Of a stretch of 14,157 bases of DNA, positions 13,929 to 14,157 are shown in pieces. The notes below the pieces were generated by a model that saw only the letters and a program-made list of their open reading frames with translations, was not told where the DNA came from and did not search any database. Each line of letters begins with the position of its first letter. The stretch's first letter is position 1. Made by a program: the position numbers and the translations under genes. Source of the stretch: a bacterium (GTDB lineage: Bacteria; Bdellovibrionota_C; UBA2361; SZUA-149); NCBI GenBank assembly GCA_003230795.1, contig QIGM01000551.1, forward strand, positions 1 through 14,157, in the 5' to 3' direction.

Positions 13929-14157
13929 CTACTTTGTAGCTAGATGAAGGAAGTATTCTTGGTTTTCTTTTTTCTCTCCCCTTAGAACAGAAGGAGCCTC
14001 TCCAAGAACTTCTAGTCCGAGTTCTACAGCAACACTTTTCACTCGAGATACCGCTTCGACTTGTAGTGCTTCGCTTCGCACGACTCCACCTTTCTCTATA
14101 TGCTCTGGCTCTAGTTCAAATTGTGGTTTTACCAAAAGAATTAGCTGCGCTGTTTTA
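13929..14157 (-). CDS. tlyA: TlyA family rRNA (ribose-2'-O)-methyltransferase, C-terminal end only
   Basis: The frame is open to the right edge, so the gene starts outside the window; 75 codons and the stop are present. The visible part is the end of the FtsJ-like methyltransferase domain. LVKPQFE carries the last-lobe Lys of the catalytic set. It is followed by KGGVVR, a helix (VKSVAVELGLEVLG) and the closing strand EYFLHL. This series is typical of TlyA proteins, which methylate 16S and 23S rRNA and were once called haemolysins. A start inside the window (TTG at 14135) is not credible because the family needs the upstream S4 and SAM-binding domains. It converges with the patatin gene, with 7 bp between stop codons. 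Confidence 0.88.
   Translation of the reverse strand, partial: KTAQLILLVKPQFELEPEHIEKGGVVRSEALQVEAVSRVKSVAVELGLEVLGEAPSVLRGEKKENQEYFLHLATK

Overview
The window is an ordinary-looking bacterial chromosome segment of moderate GC with short intergenic gaps. It has no rRNA, tRNA, CRISPR array, transposase or phage gene that I can recognise. The gene set suggests a Gram-negative, probably of deltaproteobacterial grade (Myxococcota, Bdellovibrionota or SAR324-like). It includes a bifunctional PutA, a hybrid histidine kinase next to an HDOD-GAF protein, an aspartate-rich metzincin lipoprotein, an OlsF-like fused acyltransferase, patatin and TlyA. The taxonomic guess is inference from gene content only.

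Layout. 1-2112 (+) is the 3' part of putA (proline to glutamate), cut by the left edge. 2317-6034 (+) is a probable two-gene signalling operon: a GAF-GAF-HisKA-HATPase-REC hybrid kinase followed 34 bp later by an HDOD-GAF protein. A GC-rich hairpin at 6175-6210 separates it from a convergent small gene of unknown function (6229-6645, -). 6965-7552 (+) is a small membrane-anchored protein of unknown function. After a perfect 3 x 16 bp tandem repeat come a metzincin-type lipoprotein (7870-9051, +) and a DedA-family membrane protein (9074-9706, +), 22 bp apart.

Between dedA and the convergent hypothetical gene at 10105-10482 (-) lies the most unusual object of the window: a roughly 409 bp imperfect palindrome (9691-10099). 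Its arms keep one pairing register for more than 120 bp, and each arm carries its own small hairpins with compensatory changes. It fills the whole gap between the two stop codons.

The right third is a lipid-enzyme region. It holds a fused PlsC-like/GNAT acyltransferase (OlsF-type, probable ornithine or other aminolipid synthase, 10823-12673, +) and a patatin-like phospholipase (12788-13921, +). A convergent tlyA-family rRNA methyltransferase follows, of which only the last 75 codons are present (13929-14157, -).

Taken together, the centre and right of the window encode envelope and membrane-lipid functions (DedA, lipoprotein protease, aminolipid synthase, phospholipase), and the left encodes proline catabolism and signalling. 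No defence system or secondary-metabolite cluster is visible. The palindrome at 9691-10099 is the best candidate for something undescribed.
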